26,249 nt of DNA from positions 1 to 26,249 of the forward strand of contig NW_013546152.1 of assembly GCF_000760515.2 (NCBI RefSeq). The letters run 5' to 3'. This DNA comes from Mitosporidium daphniae (taxonomy: Eukaryota > Microsporidia). Numbering within the stretch: the first letter of the stretch is position 1; each line of letters starts with the position of its first letter. The notes below the pieces were generated by a model, which did no database searches, was not told the origin of the DNA, and saw nothing but the letters and a program-made list of their open reading frames with translations. This document shows positions 17,601 through 26,249 of the stretch, one piece after another. A program made the position numbers and the translations under genes.

Positions 17601-18479
17601 CATAAACGGATCCTCGTAACCACAGATGAGAGCATGGGGCATCAGACTTGTATAGCGACGACCATATCCGTGTGAAAGCCCTGCATGTGGTGCTGTTAGC
17701 TCTACAATACCGTTTCCGCAGTAGTGCAAAAAAACATTCCGAGTCTCCATGCCTGAATTACAGGCACTTGCAACCAAAGGTCCCCAGCGGCACTCCCGCC
17801 AACAGCCTACCTTTTCGCCATATGGACAATCATAGTTCATTGGAGGTGTGAGCATTGGAGCATATGGGCCCCCCATGGCACTGCGAGCGCCATCGCCAAG
17901 TTGCTCAAGTGCCTTGAATTCACAAGATTCTCCGGTGTTAATTACCCCGTCTCCACATACTGCTGGGCGTAACTCGTCTGAAAATACTGAGCGTAAATAG
18001 TGTAACACAGGCATTGGTGTGCCAGCAGGCGCACACTTGGCTTTTTCCAGCAACCCGATAGCGTATTGTTTCCCGGATCGAGGAAGCGAGTGCAAATGGT
18101 AGAATAAATCCAGATTCCATCCATCATAAATATTGCCATCTCCGCCTGCAGATGCAAACGACTTATCTGGGTCATATCTATTATCGGGCCTGATGATATT
18201 CTGCATATAAAGCCCATAGTCAATGGGTAAGTAAAACTCCGAATAAATTCGCCTATGAAATAAGGTTTGCGGAGAAGGAAATGCATTTAGCCTTGCTCCT
18301 GAGTAAGAGTCTATGGATCTCCAATTGAGAGGTTTATATCTTTTTTCCCTTGCCAACTCATGGAAGCATATTTGATTTGAAGAAATGATATGGTCCTTGT
18401 TGAAAAGAACGCAAACGAAAAGAAAAAAAAAGCAGATTCCCTTATGGGACATATGATAGAGGTGAATATGAGGAATCAA
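11637..18479 (-). CDS. Giant single-exon EGF-like type I membrane protein
   Basis: 2280 codons are uninterrupted, with no intron needed. The N-terminus has a hydrophobic signal segment (GICFFFLFVCVLFNKD, about res 13-28); Met10 is an alternative start. Residues 30-170 are of unknown fold. DUF4215-like modules follow (CGDGVINTGESCE near res 173; SEQCDLGSEMNGKPGSGCTKDC near res 320). Dozens of EGF-like units follow, of the form CxxGWxGxxCxxxxCxHGxxD. Residues about 1293-1590 are a Cys-poor, Leu/Ala/Glu-rich helical insert. EGF-like units resume to about res 2090. One membrane span lies at about 2181-2205 (FLIFVIIVLLVVIAVLIIYI), followed by a 75-residue charged tail with a DEDEDKEKEKEK run. It is therefore probably an adhesion or recognition receptor on the cell surface. 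I recognise no named orthologue. It differs from its neighbours in having no introns and high Cys, Gly, Trp and Pro content, so domain-shuffled expansion or transfer is possible. Confidence 0.8.
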   Translation of the reverse strand: MIPHIHLYHMSHKGICFFFLFVCVLFNKDHIISSNQICFHELAREKRYKPLNWRSIDSYSGARLNAFPSPQTLFHRRIYSEFYLPIDYGLYMQNIIRPDNRYDPDKSFASAGGDGNIYDGWNLDLFYHLHSLPRSGKQYAIGLLEKAKCAPAGTPMPVLHYLRSVFSDELRPAVCGDGVINTGESCEFKALEQLGDGARSAMGGPYAPMLTPPMNYDCPYGEKVGCWRECRWGPLVASACNSGMETRNVFLHYCGNGIVELTAPHAGLSHGYGRRYTSLMPHALICGYEDPFMTVPIFCNWGHTHPGHYYFFMEGTSEQCDLGSEMNGKPGSGCTKDCKLHCVHGNPNYEKWPELPCIQPCLKPGFEGFYCDKPRCQNGVVNWEDGTCISCDSRQYSLPYCEGSEFICGGHGKILPNGHGCKCDPGWMGSKCERSTCMQWPMMWEQQGGDIDPRWCAQCEPGWGGPYCLQSTCQHGVPSPTNDGCICYHEIFGGNLCQETGCIQPVLLGKDDTIIPITEPLNGGKDAYLSAACYGTLCMPGRTGEHCSVQIEATGEELQYKRARPTSCNEQAGETDTASKDGICIDPCWRDPLFFGKDCFESNGLFMDVGELDDDDQSMSIVSEGQIWAQACKRGWTGPICQRSRCPVSADTSEIGCKGRCPPGFLGNFCEIPMCVTPEKKDSPLLSAHDEDDHLTSSSSWWSGIKTLFNKDVSACTDGCNADALPLMTLEELGKWCGSSLAASCSINSIGATTKDGCKACRKGFFGSWCNMQAYVDGANPGSSDCLFPYWGTFCTLISPHCEKQHTAEIDRFTGKCICKYGWRGSECSEPICANGMLDTATGYCLQCKQGWKGAACDVPLCQFGFICRSDGMRIDHFSENGALLPFPPKLVAVESSNGCSYESDYLNKNLLKMWRLLSGSTDNFIIRAPQDGRCSACYHQPETQSHQKNLGEPLLDNKNQVFNPYCELDADDLPCYHGLWDPHLKLCGPCFPGFWGPLCNESFCEHWDILYIKCAKCTTLKRFGLLCQWVSRCEWGIPDLDSGSGACLEGTPCRREDAYGPFCQLEASSSSETDEASPLHSLKKNFQNRELGICKAGWRGPYCWDLACEHGLPNMMHPLLYCYEETCIAGWTGPYCDQPLIVQPNQVLFQSSLPDPDKIPSQVLETAHWIEALLMDLRAGTASLFPDSGGNNIVYHSTGRKERLAAPISPNALVKGWLSIEAKVSKEDSQCLHPAMARAPGCDFSLCSTRGGVPLTLAQLALAQSQGNGVLDPEPGVGCQCRPGFKGPYCEKWTCAHILKKVSDMSSSGNLIPRYFPENRDELVQALLAIGESATLSANALDLIQNVDSLLQALVSRIRFLSMDVVLEGEKLKPLIEASSTSWLSWRKVASDGRSLLESFLEALKLEAGEAHSASSALLQHRMASLERRAEDILPVGFMHLLRVLVFSQRDQKTDRFVFKLTEYHLTKVLFEAIPEAQRRIFPIDNYNHWKKSLEETLPRSEIILPTSFSPLRCLPGGIRVQRISGAKDLFMVTESVVEPEGVKRKVQQNHLAIIRRILQRKELLDLNPNFSDALLVPSENDFGQCSFCWKSRVTQEPDDIRKGILEVVHGNPELPFCKETIEGPLMKSSEKSVVDSFRRMGVQVPEEMACPPGFYGTGCQRTWCLEWDPDSSRCRRCSPGHHGHLCQWKSNCIHGDLDLESEQGLCKVDQALNRPRCNPPYYFGRFCNETRCIIPALGIQDGCSHGCLPGWQTLPVPNTGLGNYCDIPICVHGIPDLEHGYCKEGSCNPSFWGGQACDKPRKWCPASNTTQITDTFGVEVQLKPPWRPGYATIIASHTCGQCPPGWTGDLCNLPLCIHGSPDLENGGCYRCHDGWLKSLTCEEMACKNGIFNPKALIEGGSSKPSQWLWREFSSKEEPLCLACLGDWSGPDCSTPGCNPVTEMDPLTQKCLQCPLGRYGPKCTRIARCIHGILDENSLDGSCLSGSCRIGQGRFCDSSVCQHGQTDPRTLFCAYCYDGWISSDLSRPRCDIANCKNGRMLQKSYSIHAFECICMPGFEGPACDLKEKNSGADHNLTALCPLPKCDPIPILDCFAARKKSGENETTLNVEANGTREFLGLEPTAQIMVRERKCVKPPEGFPKSGTTASIIRILNWVKNFSSESSMGIRFKGDDPHDVQGNHNFLIFVIIVLLVVIAVLIIYIFIYLHRWRRIYKLALWIVRRLFCCFRRRSRRNGNAKDEDEDKEKEKEKMPIPHPNIKPRRNSISTPYRLEKRRFHID

Positions 18480-18906
18480 GTGCTAGGATTTGTCGCTGCA
18501 TAATGATAAGTACACCTGTTCGATTTCATCTGACAATCGGTCACATGGCAAAATGGCAAGGCGAATTGCAAATCGAATGGCTACGGTTTATCAAAACACC
18601 AACTGAGGATGTTTATACTGCAATTGCGCATGCCAACCCTAAAAGTAAATTCTACCAAATGTAGGGTTGGAATCCATATTTGGAGATCAAATCGATCTTG
18701 TGCAAAAATTAATCTTATCGCGAAATGGATGTTGTGGCGAAAATTGCGGCCATATAAACTTTTGTCTGCTTGGATTTACATAAATAACTGTGGACCTGCA
18801 TATCGAATACATGGGTGCATGGCAGGCATCGCGCTACATGGCCCAGCGTGATGTATGTGTTGTATTCAATTCGGATTTGAGTTCGAGCTTAAAGTTGAAT
18901 TTTCTA
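18480..18906. other. 427-bp spacer between TOR and the giant gene
   Basis: This is one of the two longest gene-free stretches in the window. It should hold the TOR 3' UTR and the promoter of the giant gene, both minus-strand. Contents: the CCAACCCTA inverted repeat (18633-18670) and a TATAAA-like run on the plus strand near 18754. A short plus frame (18811-18990) runs antisense into the TOR 3' end and has no recognisable content. I see no tRNA or other RNA gene. Confidence 0.5.
18633..18670. promoter_or_regulatory. CCAACCCTA inverted repeat upstream of the giant gene
   Basis: CCAACCCTA (18633-18641) and its exact reverse complement TAGGGTTGG (18662-18670) flank a 20-nt loop, 154-191 bp upstream of the start at 18479. 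The arm is also present before ULP2 (10491-10499). The pair could be two opposed sites for a Myb/telobox factor of the Tbf1/Teb1/TRFL kind, or an RNA hairpin. Confidence 0.45.
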
Positions 18907-21900
18907 CTACCAGAAGGGACACCTAAAGTGAGAAAAACATACTTGCTTACCATCCGACATAACACTGGCACAGATTTTCAATATCTGTAGCCTGGTCGAT
19001 AAGCAAAGACACCTGGCTTTTGTAGTCCAAAGGCTTTTCTTGATGCTGGAAATCGGTTCCCGCCAGTTTTTCGGAAACTCTACTTATGGCCTTGAGCACC
19101 TTTATCGTGGCATGATCTTGAGGCATGCCATCTTCTTCAGCGACGGGCAAAAGGTCATCTATCCCTAACCAATATGCAATAAATACCTTTTGGCCTGTTA
19201 TTTACATCATGGTCAACAATAGAAGAGGGCAATTCAATGAAAAAGGAGGAAAAGGCCTTTTTCGATAACTCGGGTGGATATGTTGACATTTGATCAGATA
19301 TCGGTTCCGGAGTGCTTGATAGCCGCATGCTGATAAGGGGATCATAGATGAAGGCCTCCAGAACCGCCAATAGGCTCTCTTTGTTTGAGCGCAAAACGCG
19401 AAGAACGTGTTCGCAAATTATGCGAAACATTCCTCTGGTCTTTGACACCTCCATAGCATTTACAAGCATTCGAGTAAGCCGAAACGGGACCTGCTCTGGA
19501 AACTTTTCGCGATGAATGGACACCTACGGTAAATGATAAAAGCAGCCGATCCTAACCTCAAAGCAGTCTCCAAAATCGATATGTATGATGCGGCCGCTTT
19601 CGCGGTCGACCAGCAAATTTGACGGGTGACGGTCGCCTAGCCCAAGAACATATCCGACCATAGACATCAAGGCAAGGCTTTTCTGATACAAAGTACGCCT
19701 TTCAAGCCAATGTTCGGTGGACTTTGATTGCAGCCAAAAGATTTTAGACAGCTCATCTCCCGGAAATGTATTCAAAGCCGAAGTGAAGATCTCAATCTTG
19801 TGCAACATTGGGAGAGAATCATAATTTGACGAGTTCTACATCGAAAATGATAAATAGGCGCCGAAATACCTTGAGCATGTGCTGGTGCTCATCAATCAGG
19901 GGAATGTTGCGTTCCGAACGGTAACTCTTCAAAAGATCATGAATGGTATCGCAGCGCCTGACCCAACCGAGTAGTCCAGTGGTGGGCGAGATCGGAATCA
20001 CAGGATACTTTTGAATTTGAAGATGGCGTCTTTTGGTTTCTGCATCCTCCAACAAAATGCTATTGACAAGGCCAAAAAACTGCATCACCCTTTCATCTTG
20101 TCGAAGATCTCCGTTTCCTACAAAGTGTAATTGTACCACGTACCTTTCAACAGAAATTTGTAAACCAACCCGTCGGAGCCGATTATTTTCAATTTTTTTG
20201 GTCTTTGTTTTGATTGGATCAGATTGATGGTCGGTTGAAATGAAGCTATGCAAACCGCCGCTGTGGGGCCATAAGAATACGTGCCTAATCGCATTAGGGG
20301 CCAAAAATACCTGGAACGGCTAGCTGAAAATCTCGCTGCGAAAATATGGAAGGGCTCACAGAGGAAAGGTTTATATCATGAAAGAGAGCAAGAGTTTGGC
20401 TCAACTGCTCAAATACATTTGTATACAAATCCCAGGCCAGAACTAGATCTTCAGAATTTTTTGAATGCAAGTAAGTAAGAATATATTCTCTCGCCTTTTT
20501 CAGGACAGATCCGTATTGTTCGATAAAATTAGCCTCGTCCTTGGTTTTGGGTTCTTGCTGGATTACTTGGTGGAGATAATCCAGTATTCGTATGGAGCCA
20601 GAAATATCCTTCTGCGCGTGATACAGCCTGCTGGCTTCTTCGAGCCCATCAGACCACAGCTCAGACCATAAAACAGCAACACGAACCAATTCATTGCAAA
20701 TCAGGAGAGTCTATCAGCGGTAAATAAATTGGGGGAATCAAACCTGATCCACCAAAACAGGGGAGGACAATCTGATTTTGTTAAGCAATCCTATGGCAAT
20801 GGACTTTCTTTGTGAATTGGTCGATTTAGATGCAACGGCAAGGCTGTACAGCAACGATTGCGGATGTGAATTATTGATTTCCAACAGCAGCTGATGTACA
20901 ATTCGCCTGATCGAAATATTACTTATTTGGATACGAGCAATGAGCTAAGATGAAAAATGCAAAGTGGACATACTTGAGGTATGACTTGAAGCCATGCATC
21001 GATTGGCAGTATCGAGCATCCATTCAAAAAGGATTTTTGTATAGAGGGGTGCGAGCCATATTTAAATAGCAGTGTCAAGATGCGTAGCAAATCTTGGATC
21101 GACGATTCGTGCTTGTTAAGCGAAATGGACTTTATTAGCCCGGAAATGGCTGAAATGATGATGTTGATCAATGAGGAGCTTGTCTCACCATCACTGGATT
21201 TGGAGTCCTTAAAAAGGGAGTGGGGCGATGCGGGAAAATTTGAGCGAGCCAGTTTTGAGGCCGCTTTTGTCGAATCGTGTTGGCTAATTAGCTCGATGTT
21301 TGACAAAGCCCAGGAATACCATGACTTGTACGAATTGCTATCAAGCTGGATTGAAAATTTTTGAAGAGTGATGATGTCAGATGAAAAGGTACTTTCTTTC
21401 GAAAATAGATTCCGTTCCATATATAAGCCGGTGGTGCCTGCGGACTCAATAGAGCTGCTTCCCATTGCCTTTTTCCATTTAGAATACAACACTAGCAATT
21501 TAGATAAAAAGGCGTGAAGGTTGTTGGACACCGAAACATCGCTGTCTTTGGTGGAAAGAGTTTCCTTCGTAGATAGCTGCTGCAAATTCGACGTGATCGC
21601 CTCAACGCTGTTTTTGTCCGCCAAATTCCGGGATGCCAACATACCGCCATTCAATGGCTCAATTAGCTTCAAAATGTGGCTGCACACCAAAAACCCATTG
21701 CCACTAATGCCGTTGCAATCGCAATCTGGGCACAATGTTGCTATCACAAAAGAAATCAACTTGGACAAAACGGTGATGGACAGCTCATGCTTTTGGAGGT
21801 CGTTGAGGATCTTTGAGAGATTCAAAATCAAATGAAATAACTCGAAATTATTGTAAAATTCGACGAAAAGGCTCGAAATCGAAGATGAGCTAAATGCAGG

Positions 21901-24900
21901 GTCGCAAGACAGGCACAGCTCCAGCAAATTGATGTCGATTTTGAAGGATTTCACAAACAAAAACTCCAACACGCGAATGGATAGAAGAATGGAGCCTTTC
22001 TTTCTGCACATGTTAGCAAAGCGAACCCAATATTTTATGCTGACCGGCGACAATTCCGGAATAATAGACTGGATTTTAAGCAGCTGATACATATGTTCCA
22101 AAGAGGAAGAGCCTGCATATAGCCTTGCCGACCAAACTTGTTCAAGACGACTACGGTTGCCTAAATGCGGATAGCCGGATCTATTGCCAAAAAATTCGGC
22201 GACATCCTCTAACTCGGTGATAAGCTGGCTTTTCACCGTGACCGACAATGACTTTGTGTATTTCTCAAAGATGAAGGGAGAAGTTTCATTGTCTAGAAAT
22301 GTTTTGGCAGACTCGATTGCGACGTCGTACGCTGTCCAGTTCTTAAAATACGTTGCCGTAACTGCATTCAAAAACGAAGAAAAAAAGTTTTCTTTCGAAA
22401 TATATGGAAGGGTTTCGGCCAAAATGTCATACCGGTCAAGTCCCCACGAAGAGATGGCAATGAATGGAGCGAGAGTTTCTCTAAAATTGGTCAATGAAAA
22501 CGATGAAGACTCCTTTATGGGCGTTTGAAACCACAGCAACCTACCAACGGTAATAAGACGACCCCAGTCGTAGGTGTTTTTTAAGCAGCGAAGCGCGCCA
22601 AAGATGTCGTTAAAAAACGGTATCGTTTCAAAAGCGGTGTTGCGTAGCGAGTAATCGAAAAGGGAATCAAAAAGATATTTCTGTGATGTTTGCGATAAGA
22701 TTGATTTGATATTTGCACAGGGGAAGCTCAATACAGGCTTAATGGGCTGTTTTTCAAAGTTGAAGGTCGAGAAAGAAGCCAAAGGATAGCTGCTTGAATC
22801 CAATAGACACAAAAAGGACCCAATCGTTTCCGAAGGCTCCACAGCATCAATTTGGAAGATGTCTTTGAGCGCAGGATTGGCACCCCAATCTTTAGCTGAA
22901 TGTATGGCAGAAATATTTGATTTGTATACAAGAAGCGCATCGTCCCACTTTTGCAGCTTTTCAAACCAATTTTCCTGCAACGGAAATTCATAATGATTTG
23001 CCAACGACAAAACCCCCTCGGCGGAATCATGTAAAGAGGCAAGTGAGTATAGTGTAATCAAGGGTTCAATGAGCTGGGGCGAAGGGGACGCCAAAAACTC
23101 GAGCTCTTTATATCTTAAAGCTTTGACATACAGCGAAGCACTGGCAGCGGCTGATGTTAGGATGGACAAATCGATTTTCAAAGGTTCTGCTCTTCTTTCG
23201 AAAAACTCGACCAAATCAAAAAACAAAAGAAAGATTTCTTCCGGCGCCTGTGGAGAACGAACAGCTTCTACAAAAGACCCTAAAATGTCGTCTTTAAAGT
23301 CCTGTGTCAAGTGGCACCAGCATGAATGGAAAGAAAAAGTAAAGAGTTCTCTCGATATTTTTGGATACATCGTGGCCAAGTTGATGCAGTTTCTTAACAA
23401 AACCGAGGGGGATTGTATCAGTAGCTCAAGGGTTATATTTTTCATCCAATCCAACCAATCCTCTTTGGAAGCGCGAAGAGAAGTATCCCAAGCCTTTTTG
23501 AGGACTAGCTGATTTAGCTTGAAAGCTTCCGGGGGCACCAATGAACATTTTGAAGATGTTAGCCGAGGCAACTGAGGACCGCCGGCAGAAGCCTCTTGCG
23601 GAAATCTTTTCGAAATCAGCGCATAAATACAAGTGGAGGGGGCAAACGAACTTTCATGCAGGCAGTCGGTTTCAAATGAACCGATAATATCCATGTATGC
23701 TTGGTCAAGCAAGCTATTGTTCTTGATCAAATCAGAATAGGAGGAAATTTTTTCCAGAATGTCGGTAAAAATAGAGGTAGCCTGGATCCCAGACATAGAT
23801 ATGATTATAAAAATGCTTTCCAATAGAGCCTCTTTGAACAGATCTTCGGAAGGTTTTGAATCGATCGAAAGAGACCTGAGCGTCCTCATCAGCGGGATAA
23901 TGATTCTGGAAAAATGTCCGGTGATCTTCACTTTTGTACACAATAGTGTAATGCAATCAAGCGCCTGTCGTCGATAGAAAAATTGCAGGGCTGGATTTTC
24001 TACCATGCAAGTTATGTAGCCCAAAAATAGATGAAGATACTCCTCTAAGGATCTTCCCATGGCAGGTAAGATTTCAAAGATCTTTAAAAGTATGTCAATG
24101 CGAATGGACGTCGTACCGGAGTCCATAAGATTTAACGTGCTGTCGTCAACATTTCCATACAAAGGAGGCTTGGCTTGTACATGTTTCAAAGTCGAGGAGC
24201 CATGGGGTGTGATCAAGTGATCCATGATAAATTGGGACGAATCTTCAAGATATCGCAATAGAGCCTTGAAGATTAACTGCACGTATGGAAACATTTCGCT
24301 TGAAAAGATCTTTACCAAAGAATGGAGCAGCGAAAAAATGGTAGAAGACAACGAAAGCTCGTTCAATTCGAGAAGCTTAAATAAGTTTCCAAGAATTCGA
24401 GGCAAATACGGTCGAAAGTTATATTGAGCCACGCATGACAAGGTGATCAAATGATGGCATAAATTTTCCAAAAACGCGGAAGATGAGCTTGAAAACAAAC
24501 CAATAAGCACGGAAAAGATCGGCTCATATAAAGAAGTTGCGGCCTCTCCAAGGGACGTAATAGCAAAGACGATCGTTTGAAGAGTGATTGTGTGATGCTG
24601 ACAAAGCAGCGGGTCTGAAAGGATTTTCAAAAGAATTGAAAAGATATGATAAGCAAAGTGATCCTCGGCAATCATGCTGGATGAGGTTTTATTGCACAGC
24701 AACAAAGGGTGAGCTGCACCGTTGTGGTGCCTCTGACTAGGAATGCTGGAGATTTTGTCGGAAAATGTTTCATAATCAACGGGACCAATGTATCCCAAGT
24801 AAGAGATTGCCAATATCCGCGTTTTCTTATGAAGATCAAATCTAAGGACGGACAGGAGAGCATTTTGAAACTCCGGGAAAGAGGAATGTGCACTTATTTG

Positions 24901-26244
24901 GCAGGTGGAGGAGCGCGATATGTTTATAAAGCAAGATAATATCGACTGTCTGGCATTGTCAGCCTCATCTAGCAAGAATTTATCGACGGCAACGCTTTTT
25001 TGTTTTGGATACGTCAAAATACGTGTGGAGCTGTCCTCCATGGTCTCCAAAAACATTTCAATCAGCAACGACCAAATCAGATTGACATTGAAGCAATCCA
25101 GATCTTCTGAGGAAAGAAATAATTCACCAAGTGTTTCCAATAAGTGGGCTCTGTACGAAGAAAATGCCATGCCATCCGACTCCCTTAAAGAGGCATGCAA
25201 GATATCGAAAAGCTGCTTGATATATGGCCTCATGTATGAGTGAAAGTATTTCAAAAACTGCCTAATCATGTAAATCGAGTTCTGTTTCAACTTTGCATTG
25301 CTAGATGTGGCCATTAAGGTGTTGAGGAGCATCTCTATGCTTTGATGTAGGGACTTCAGGATGATCATGGGGTTTTTTTCCGAAATCTTAGAGATAAGGT
25401 TGACACAAGAATGTTGCACCGTGAACGATTCGTCATTTAACCCAAGAACAATCAGATCTGAATAGTGGGGATAGGAAAGTATTTCGATAAAATTCTTCTT
25501 GTTGAGAGACGTGTAAACGCAATTCCTGATTTCTTCGTTGAAATCAAGAAGCCCCACATTAAGGATACGGCCGATCGTCTCGTTTGGAGGTGCTTGACAC
25601 GACAACAGTACCAAATCAGAACGGTTTATTGTAAAATATACAGATTTCTCAATTACATAACACAGGCAGATAATAGATTCTTCGCGGATCGATTTTGAAT
25701 CATGCTTGATGAAATGCAGAGAGATCCCAAGAGAAAACACATCAAGGGACAGGTTATGAAAGTTAAAATTATACAGAGCCCGAAGGGAGGCGATTATTTC
25801 TTGAAAATTGTCTTTGGGCTTGATGAGGTCCAGATTGAAGGCGAGCAAGTACTTTGAGGTCAAGTTGGAAACCCCGATGTCGAAAAGTGACACCGATATG
25901 ATTTCGAGAAGGTTATTTTGGATGTAGCTTAAATATTCCGGAAACAATGTGCTGATTTCAATCAGACATGACAGCAGTTGCTGCGTCAAGATGGGAATGC
26001 TTTTAGGAAAATAGGACGTACTTGTGGAGAAAATAATCTGAAGTATCTCGCTTACAAATGGGGAAAGCATGTTACTGCCTCCACAACATGATACTGCATT
26101 TTTGAAAAAATCGCATATGTAATCGTCGACCAAATAGGAGGCCGGCTTTTTCTTCAGCCTTCGTGTCAAAAATTCTCTGATGGAATCAAAAATGTCCCTA
26201 AAAAAAACAGTCATCGATTCCTTGAAAATTTGCACAAGTACGTC
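18907..26244 (-). CDS. TOR: TOR kinase (5' end outside window)
   Basis: Nine exons: 26244-20974, 20944-20744, 20710-20311, 20284-20144, 20117-19870, 19835-19557, 19523-19187, 19158-18951, 18922-18907; 2366 codons here. The introns are 29, 33, 26, 26, 34, 33, 28 and 28 nt. TAG just before 26244 is probably an acceptor, so a little of the N-terminus is missing. Order: HEAT repeats; FAT domain (LKAW-like [18 protein letters not shown] onward); FRB ([20 protein letters not shown]); kinase with [16 protein letters not shown], catalytic loop [15 protein letters not shown] and [13 protein letters not shown] ending [17 protein letters not shown] couples nutrients to growth through TORC1 and TORC2. 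The last four residues come from a 16-nt exon. An alternative acceptor at 19165 would add two residues. The first 5.27 kb is one exon while the 3' 2.1 kb has eight introns. Confidence 0.95.
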
Positions 26245-26249
26245 CTATT

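Noticed and set aside
18811-18990. Plus-strand frame MGAWQASRYMAQRD and onward in the TOR/giant spacer
   Set aside because: Its second half is antisense to the TOR FATC exons, it has no recognisable domain, and it is short enough to occur by chance.
19819-20304. An open frame through the TOR kinase that replaces the ATP-binding lysine (reads [11 protein letters not shown])
   Set aside because: It is unspliced read-through. Removing the 26-nt introns 20285-20310 and 20118-20143 switches frame and gives [19 protein letters not shown] followed by KGNGDLRQ, with the lysine present.
1-26249. Transposons, LTR or virus-like elements, tRNA, rRNA, CRISPR
   Set aside because: I found no transposase, reverse transcriptase, integrase or capsid-like frame, no long terminal or direct repeats, and no convincing tRNA arms on either strand.

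Overview
This window is a compact eukaryotic nuclear segment. Ten protein genes fill about 93% of it. Nine of them, two of these cut by the window edges, are interrupted by tiny GT-AG introns. I placed 36 introns by reading across frame changes where a conserved family stays recognisable. Of these, 33 are 23-38 nt long; the others are 54, 61 and 77 nt. TAA, TAG and TGA are all used as stops, so the code is standard. TOR, APC11, LSM4, TBCD, Ulp2-type SUMO protease and a DHX33-like helicase suit a reduced but not extremely reduced organism. Very short spacers, possible poly(A) signals overlapping stop codons and AAATTT-like elements before start codons suggest an early-diverging opisthokont of the Rozellomycota/Microsporidia side. 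This placement is inference; other intron-poor-in-length protists are not excluded.

Layout, left to right. The 3' end of a gene with a cyclin-H-like tail (3-355, +) is followed by a DHX33-like helicase (402-2517, +). This converges within 21 bp on tubulin-folding cofactor D (2539-5949, -). TBCD diverges from APC11 (5989-6348, +) across only 39 bp, and a perfect 25-bp palindrome fills most of that gap. APC11 converges on LSM4 (6427-6976, -). Four more minus-strand genes follow: calmodulin (7102-7616), an Ulp2/SENP6-7-type SUMO protease (8088-10478), triosephosphate isomerase (10552-11494), and a 2280-residue single-exon surface protein of EGF-like and DUF4215-like modules (11637-18479). The TOR kinase (18907-26244, -) runs off the right edge at its 5' side.

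Function. Most genes are core housekeeping: ribosome biogenesis or RNA remodelling (DHX33), U6 snRNP and mRNA decay (LSM4), tubulin assembly (TBCD), mitotic ubiquitination (APC11), SUMO removal (Ulp2), calcium signalling (calmodulin), glycolysis (TPI) and growth control (TOR). They do not form a pathway operon. The unusual resident is the giant cysteine-rich membrane protein, which has no intron although its neighbours are full of them.

Most worth a second look: the giant protein and its helical insert; the ultrashort introns with 6-, 9- and 16-nt coding exons; the promoter palindromes; the AACCCTA telo-box-like elements before three minus-strand genes; a calmodulin with a possible myristoylation signal; and TOR with altered rapamycin-contact positions. 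I see no tRNA, rRNA, CRISPR, transposon or virus-like element.
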